A stretch of DNA of 10,011 nt from positions 1 to 10,011 of the forward strand of contig JAGZLX010000060.1 of assembly GCA_018364485.1 (NCBI GenBank), read 5' to 3'. The notes under the pieces are model-generated. The model did not search any database, was not told the origin of the DNA, and was given only the letters and a program-made list of their open reading frames with translations. Numbering within the stretch: the first letter of the stretch is position 1; each line of letters starts with the position of its first letter. The translations under genes and the position numbers were made by a program. Below are positions 7,214 to 10,011 of this stretch, piece after piece. The DNA comes from Granulicatella adiacens (GTDB lineage Bacteria > Bacillota > Bacilli > Lactobacillales > Aerococcaceae).

Positions 7214-7250
7214 AAAAAACTTCACCTATCAGTCGTACTGATAGATGAAG
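7214..7250 (-). terminator. Rho-independent terminator of the ABC export unit
   Basis: On the minus strand CTTCATCTATCAG (7250-7238) pairs with CTGATAGGTGAAG (7232-7220) as a 13-bp stem with one U-G pair. The 5-base loop is TACGA, and the stem is followed by TTTTTT (7219-7214). On the plus strand the wobble becomes a C-A mismatch and the T-run is poorer, so the intended direction is minus. It lies about 110 bases after the permease stop codon. Confidence 0.87.
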
Positions 7251-7305
7251 CCTATATTTTTAGTTTAATTTCAAAAATTCGAACCGGTGCCCCGTTATAG
7301 CTTTT

Positions 7306-7327
7306 ATAAAAGAATCCGTAAGGATTC
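7306..7327 (-). terminator. Possible first, weaker terminator after the permease
   Basis: On the minus strand GAATCC (7327-7322), loop TTAC, GGATTC (7317-7312), then TTTTAT. The stem is only 6 bp and the T-run short. A further AATCC (plus strand 7333-7337) allows an alternative pairing with the same segment. It may only assist the strong terminator further downstream. Confidence 0.35.
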
Positions 7328-7358
7328 GCAGTAATCCTAAACTAAGTCCAAGCTCATT

Positions 7359-8060
7359 CTAGTTCTTTGCTTTAGGTTTTAAGAAGAAGAAGTTTAAGAC
7401 GAGTAGAACCACAATCCATACACCAGGGACGATGAAGTTTTGGGCTGTTAAGGCGAAATCGTTTTTGGTAAAGAAATCCACAAAGTTCCCCATAAATGTA
7501 TAGTGTGTCACTTTTGACACCGCATCGCTCAACATTGAGAACATCGGTAAGAACGCAATCCCCATCATCGGAATCACACCATTTACTTGCGCTTTTGCTT
7601 GCGTATCTGTCAAAGCACCCACTAATAAGTTGAGTAAAATCACACAGATAGCCACACTCGCAACGATTGCACCATATTCCATCCAACGGCCTGAGAGATC
7701 CGCTTTAACAATCATTGGGAAACTTACAATCGTAATCAATGCTAAAACTACTGGGTAGAATAAGATTGAGATTAAGTATTCGACTGAGTGAATGCCACTT
7801 AAGAAGAGAGTCTTCAAGTTTTTCTTTTCCTTTTCTTCAGCAAGCATAATTGTAATCATTGATCCGACAGATAAGCTAAGCGCTAGCGGAATCATCATGA
7901 ATAGGATTTGTACGGCTGTTTGTGGGTTGCCGTCTTTGTTCATGAAGTGGTCATATGCTAGTAACATTCCATAAGGGAATACGATTTGGAATAACATTGC
8001 TCCATTGCTTAAAATCATTTGTGTACGTAGCCAAATTAAGGCGCTAATTCTTTTAATCAT
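7359..8060 (-). CDS. ABC-2 type transporter permease
   Basis: 233-residue integral membrane protein with about six hydrophobic helices (roughly 17-36, 48-74, 94-117, 128-150, 159-178, 208-227), the usual build of an ABC-2 export permease. AEEKEKKNLKTLFLSGI (74-90), after the second helix, is the typical charged coupling-helix region of this family. It would work as a dimer with two copies of the ATPase encoded just upstream, with which its start overlaps by 8 bases; AGGAG lies about 9 bases before the ATG. It is the last gene of the unit. Substrate unknown: such small ABC-2 pairs export drugs, peptides or lipids, and nothing in this sequence settles which. Confidence 0.87.
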   Translation of the reverse strand: MIKRISALIWLRTQMILSNGAMLFQIVFPYGMLLAYDHFMNKDGNPQTAVQILFMMIPLALSLSVGSMITIMLAEEKEKKNLKTLFLSGIHSVEYLISILFYPVVLALITIVSFPMIVKADLSGRWMEYGAIVASVAICVILLNLLVGALTDTQAKAQVNGVIPMMGIAFLPMFSMLSDAVSKVTHYTFMGNFVDFFTKNDFALTAQNFIVPGVWIVVLLVLNFFFLKPKAKN

Positions 8061-8877
8061 TTAATTTCTCTCCTGTCAATTGAATAAAGATGTCTTCTAA
8101 CGTTGGTTCCATTGAGTGAATCAATTCCACTTGGGTCATGTCTTGGTCTTTTAACTCTTCAAAAGTCATCGCTTGTTCGCTATGGTCCATGAATGTCACT
8201 TTCACTCGTTTTTCTTGATTGTATTTTTGAATAATATCTCGTGGTGTTCCGATTTCTACTAAGTCCCCTTGGTTTAGTAGGGAAATGCGATCACACAACT
8301 CTGTGGCTTCGACCATGTCGTGTGTCGTTAGGAAAATCGTTGTGCCCGCTGCTTTTAGTTCTTCCAGCAAGCGGTGAATCTTCTTAGAAGTCATTGGGTC
8401 TAGCCCACTCGTTGGTTCGTCTAGGAAGAGTAACTCTGGTCTGTTTAAGAGCGCTCTTGCTAGAAACATTCGTTGACGCATCCCTGTTGAAAGTTTTTCC
8501 GCGATTGTCTTCTTACTTTCTAGTAGTCCGACTTGTTCAAGCACTTCATCGACGCGGCTATTTGGTAATCCGTAAATCTTCGCGTAGACGATTAAGTTCT
8601 TCTCTAGACTTAATTTTTCGTAGTAACCACTTGAATCTCCTACGAGTCCGATATGCGCTAAGTCTTCAGGGGTAAGGTCCTTTGTATCTTTGCCGAGGAG
8701 TTGTGTTGTTCCTTCGTCGGCTTTTAGTTGGCCAGTTAGGATATTGATAAGCGTTGTTTTCCCTGCTCCACTCGGTCCTAAGAACCCGAAGATTTCTCCT
8801 TTATCGACGTTAAATTGAATTTGATTTAATGCTGTCTTGTTTCCAAAACGCTTTGTAATTTTTTCTACTGTAATCAT
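8053..8877 (-). CDS. ABC transporter ATP-binding protein (ABC-2 exporter)
   Basis: 274-residue cytoplasmic ATPase that powers the adjacent permease. Visible are Walker A GPSGAGKTT (34-42), signature LSTGMRQR (129-136), Walker B with catalytic glutamate LLFLDEPTSGLD (149-160, E154) and the switch histidine H186 in TTHDM. The Q-loop glutamine is replaced: the region reads IGLVGDSSGYYEKLS (76-90), with D81 near the usual Q/E position. A C-terminal extension (about 215-274) ends in MEPTLEDIFIQLTGE, typical of DrrA/CcmA-like exporter ATPases. An upstream ATG at 8889 is in frame, but it sits in the sequence ATGGAGG that serves as ribosome binding site for the ATG at 8877, so 8877 is preferred. Confidence 0.92.
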   Translation of the reverse strand: MITVEKITKRFGNKTALNQIQFNVDKGEIFGFLGPSGAGKTTLINILTGQLKADEGTTQLLGKDTKDLTPEDLAHIGLVGDSSGYYEKLSLEKNLIVYAKIYGLPNSRVDEVLEQVGLLESKKTIAEKLSTGMRQRMFLARALLNRPELLFLDEPTSGLDPMTSKKIHRLLEELKAAGTTIFLTTHDMVEATELCDRISLLNQGDLVEIGTPRDIIQKYNQEKRVKVTFMDHSEQAMTFEELKDQDMTQVELIHSMEPTLEDIFIQLTGEKLND

Positions 8878-8904
8878 GTTTGCCTCCATGTGTTGTTCTT
8901 GATG

Positions 8905-8932
8905 ATTCTACTTTAACAAAAACGAAGGTCAC
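8905..8932 (-). promoter_or_regulatory. Candidate promoter of the ABC unit
   Basis: On the minus strand there is a -10 TAGAAT (8910-8905) with a -35-like GTGACC (8932-8927) 16 bases upstream. The -35 overlaps the promoter-proximal GTCAC repeat, so occupancy of that repeat would directly affect transcription. Moderate match only. Confidence 0.45.
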
Positions 8933-8991
8933 TCAGTAGGCCCGTCCGTCACGACTCACCATGACAAAAGTCACGATAAAAAATGACGTCA
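8928..8991. promoter_or_regulatory. Candidate operator: spaced GTCAC/TGAC repeats
   Basis: GTCAC occurs at 8928-8932, 8948-8952 and 8970-8974 on the plus strand, at intervals of 20 and 22 bases (about two helical turns). The third copy is also half of the dyad TGAC-AAAA-GTCA (8962-8973), and the perfect palindrome TGACGTCA follows at 8984-8991. Direct repeats at this spacing next to a small ABC exporter suggest a LytTR-type response regulator site. No such regulator is in the window, so this is inference. Confidence 0.5.
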
Positions 8992-9031
8992 GAATTTGAC
9001 AGCTTCTACCATAGAATTAGGAAAAATTCTT

Positions 9032-9139
9032 ATGTTTTCAGACTATTTCGGAACCCTTTTCATTATTGTTGTAAACGCAATTCTTCCTCTTTACTTTCCT
9101 GATTTTTACTACTATAATGCAGGTAGAGAAAGGGGGTAG
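9032..9139 (+). CDS. Possible 35-residue hydrophobic leader peptide
   Basis: An open frame from ATG at 9032 to TAG at 9137-9139 encodes a short peptide with a hydrophobic middle (TLFIIVVNAILPLYF, residues 8-22) and a tail ending GRERG. It ends 5 bases before the acetyltransferase ATG, inside that gene's ribosome binding region, which would allow coupling. Against it: the only upstream Shine-Dalgarno is AGGA about 10 bases away, the frame runs across the predicted acetyltransferase promoter, and T-rich DNA readily gives hydrophobic frames by chance. Unrecognised; probably not translated. Confidence 0.18.
   Translation: MFSDYFGTLFIIVVNAILPLYFPDFYYYNAGRERG
9090..9118 (+). promoter_or_regulatory. 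Promoter of the acetyltransferase gene
   Basis: -35 TTTACT (9090-9095), 17-base spacer, perfect -10 TATAAT (9113-9118). The predicted start near 9125 gives a leader of about 20 bases with AGGGGG before the ATG at 9145. Confidence 0.7.
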
Positions 9140-9144
9140 CGATT

Positions 9145-9699
9145 ATGAACGTACCTACACTAGCATCACAACGTATCTCTCTAAGGCCCTTTCACGAAAC
9201 TGACATGGAGATTGTAAAATCCTTGCTAACCGACCCACTAGCAACGTCTAATCTTCCATGGGTATCTGCAACGTCTCATTTAAATGCAGAGAACTTTTAT
9301 ACACACCTAATGGACAACGATCCGTACTTTTTTATGATTGAAATGAAGAATTACGACCTGCCAATTGGCTTTATGAAAGTCTCCACAGACCAAAGTCATC
9401 TATTGGATTTCGCGCTGCTCGAAGAATATTGGCATCGTGACATTTTAATTGAAGCCTTTCAATTATTACATCCGTACCTTGTTGAGCAGGGCATCTCAGA
9501 GCTCTATTTAAAAGTAGAAAGTACGCACACAGACTCGTGCGACTTTGCCAAACGGATTGGATTTTTATACGAGTACTCCTATGAGGTCAAAGACGGAAGC
9601 ACGGTCCGACTCTACCACATGATTCTCATTCCCGAAACCGCTCGTTTCAACCCAGATATGTGGCAAACTCACTCTGAGCGCTTTATCGAAGCCCTTTAG
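9145..9699 (+). CDS. GNAT-family N-acetyltransferase (RimJ/RimL-like), degenerate acetyl-CoA motif
   Basis: 184-residue cytoplasmic protein of normal length for the RimJ/RimL-like (Acetyltransf_3) branch of GNAT enzymes. It opens with SQRISLRPFHETDME (8-22), has PIGFMKVS (73-80) in the central strand, LLEEYWHRDILIEAFQLL (91-108) in the place of motif A, and CDFAKRIGF (132-140) matching the family's N-x-x-S...E-K-x-G-F region. The pyrophosphate-binding glycines of motif A (usually Y-W-G-K-G-Y-A-T-E-A) are missing, replaced by YWHRDILIEA, so acetyl-CoA binding may be altered or lost. AGGGGG lies about 8 bases before the ATG, supporting this start. It is a single-gene unit divergent from the ABC exporter. 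Target unknown; a non-catalytic or acyl-CoA-divergent protein is possible. Confidence 0.75.
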   Translation: MNVPTLASQRISLRPFHETDMEIVKSLLTDPLATSNLPWVSATSHLNAENFYTHLMDNDPYFFMIEMKNYDLPIGFMKVSTDQSHLLDFALLEEYWHRDILIEAFQLLHPYLVEQGISELYLKVESTHTDSCDFAKRIGFLYEYSYEVKDGSTVRLYHMILIPETARFNPDMWQTHSERFIEAL

Positions 9700-9704
9700 C
9701 ATGC

Positions 9705-9740
9705 AAAAACTCCGACTGGAATCCCAGCCGGAGTTTTTTT
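9705..9740 (+). terminator. Terminator of the acetyltransferase gene (bidirectional form)
   Basis: CTCCGACTGG (9710-9719) pairs with CCAGCCGGAG (9724-9733) with one A-C mismatch and loop AATC, followed by seven Ts (9734-9740). AAAAA precedes the stem, so it could also stop minus-strand transcripts. It starts 5 bases after the stop codon. Confidence 0.92.
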
Positions 9741-10011
9741 CGTATAGAGCGCCTTCCCTGTTTCTATCGTTCCCCTTCCTTGAAGAGTTCCAAGCATTTC
9801 ACAAAATTAAAAGCACAGACTACATAGTGATTACGAAGTATCCTAGGGGATTTATAGGAAACCTTCACAGTGTGAAGGTTTCTTAACGTGAATATGTATT
9901 AAAACGAATAAGCGGACGTAGGATTTTTAATCCGTACGCCCTCTTTGAGGCTTTAAAGGTGAGAGACTCGAAGAGGCTCGAGCCGGTGCAACGTTACCGC
10001 TACTATGAAAA
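9741..10011. other. Right-end region without a supported gene
   Basis: 271 bases to the window edge. It holds the dyad at 9858-9882, a small stem CGTAGGATT/AATCC-TACG (9917-9938), and tandem 10-base near-repeats GAGACTCGAA/GAGGCTCGAG (9963-9982) that create the palindrome GGCTCGAGCC (9975-9984). One plus-strand frame is open from 9887 to the end but has no ATG and no convincing start. I looked for T-box, SAM, lysine and M-box riboswitch signatures and found none that fit. Confidence 0.5.
9858..9882. repeat. Perfect 12-bp inverted repeat with 1-base centre
   Basis: GAAACCTTCACA (9858-9869) and TGTGAAGGTTTC (9871-9882) are exact reverse complements around G9870; a G-T and an A-T pair extend the arms. 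As RNA it would be a stable hairpin with loop CAGTG. No T-run follows outside the stem (next bases TTAACG), so it is either a weak terminator or a protein-binding site near the promoter of a gene beyond the window. Confidence 0.7.

Larger units (their letters stand above)
7038..7358. other. Intergenic region between the ABC unit and the PTS operon
   Basis: 321 bases without a supported gene. From right to left it holds one or two terminators of the ABC unit (7302-7327 and 7214-7250), an AT-rich stretch, a cluster of short repeats with TGGAAAATT elements and the AGCCCAA/TTGGGCT dyad, and then the promoter of the regulator gene. The segment 7251-7301 contains TTCGAACCGGTGCCCCG, which resembles a tRNA T-arm but does not fold as one. 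Confidence 0.6.

Noticed and set aside
7271..7300. TTCGAACCGGTGCCCCG resembling a tRNA T-arm on the minus strand
   Set aside because: The five bases on either side of the loop do not pair, and no 7-base anticodon loop, D-arm or acceptor stem can be built from the neighbouring sequence.
7372..7686. 104-codon minus-strand frame inside the permease gene
   Set aside because: It lies wholly within the permease in another frame, and the permease frame shows membrane helices and ABC-2 features while this one shows no family signature.
8996..9017. TTGACA followed by TAGAAT on the plus strand as an additional promoter
   Set aside because: The spacer is only 10 bases, too short for a sigma-70 type promoter, and no -10 occurs at 16-18 bases.
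9069..9083. Catabolite-responsive (cre-like) site TTGTAAACGCAATTC before the acetyltransferase promoter
   Set aside because: The left half matches the cre consensus but the right half does not, so CcpA binding is not supported.
9701..9886. 61-codon open frame after the acetyltransferase
   Set aside because: It starts 1 base after the previous stop, runs straight through the terminator, and has no ribosome binding site of its own or recognisable motif.
9978..10000. Similarity of TCGAGCCGGTGCAACGTTAC to TCGAACCGGTGCCCCGTTAT near 7279, and a T-box-like GGTGCAA
   Set aside because: About 17 of 22 matches is expected by chance between two sites in a 10-kb window, and the bases around GGTGCAA do not form a T-box stem I.
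1..10011. CRISPR arrays, rRNA or tRNA genes, insertion sequences
   Set aside because: No regularly spaced repeats, no conserved RNA signatures and no transposase motifs were found on either strand.

Overview
The window looks like chromosomal DNA of a low-to-moderate GC Gram-positive bacterium, most likely of the order Lactobacillales. The evidence is strong GGAGG-type ribosome binding sites, TATAAT promoters, hairpin-plus-T-run terminators, and the protein families present: a cysteine-poor RlmCD-type methyltransferase, a PTS/PRD-regulator operon and a small ABC-2 exporter. I cannot name the genus from sequence alone.

Layout. Four transcription units are visible. (1) On the minus strand at the left, a single-gene unit encodes a 23S rRNA (uracil-5-)-methyltransferase, with its own promoter just after the terminator of the next unit. 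(2) On the minus strand from about 7.04 kb down to 1.58 kb, a compact five-gene operon runs in transcription order: PRD-type regulator with fused EIIB-like and EIIA domains, ascorbate-family PTS IIB, ascorbate-family PTS IIC, transketolase N-terminal subunit, transketolase C-terminal subunit. Genes are separated by a few bases or overlap, and the unit ends in a long AT-rich hairpin followed by a terminator. (3) On the minus strand at 7.36-8.88 kb, an ABC ATPase and an ABC-2 permease form a two-gene export unit ending in one or two terminators. Its upstream region holds spaced GTCAC repeats that look like an operator. (4) On the plus strand at 9.15-9.70 kb, divergent from the ABC unit, a GNAT-type acetyltransferase has its own promoter and a strong terminator. 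The last ~270 bases hold a strong inverted repeat and no gene I can support.

How the genes work together. In the central operon the IIB/IIC pair would import and phosphorylate a sugar-like compound, and the split transketolase would cleave the phosphorylated product or a close derivative into the pentose phosphate pool. The only EIIA in the window is the C-terminal domain of the regulator, so the regulator may be both sensor and phosphodonor. The operon lacks the lactonase, decarboxylase and epimerases of L-ascorbate use and has no isomerase, dehydrogenase or kinase. The substrate may therefore be something that becomes a transketolase substrate directly on PTS phosphorylation. This is the most interesting part of the window.

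Base composition differs along the window. Hand counts of single 60-base lines gave 57% and 52% GC inside the rRNA methyltransferase, 40% in the transketolase and IIC genes, 25% in the regulator, 40% in the ABC ATPase and 43% in the acetyltransferase. These are spot counts, not averages.
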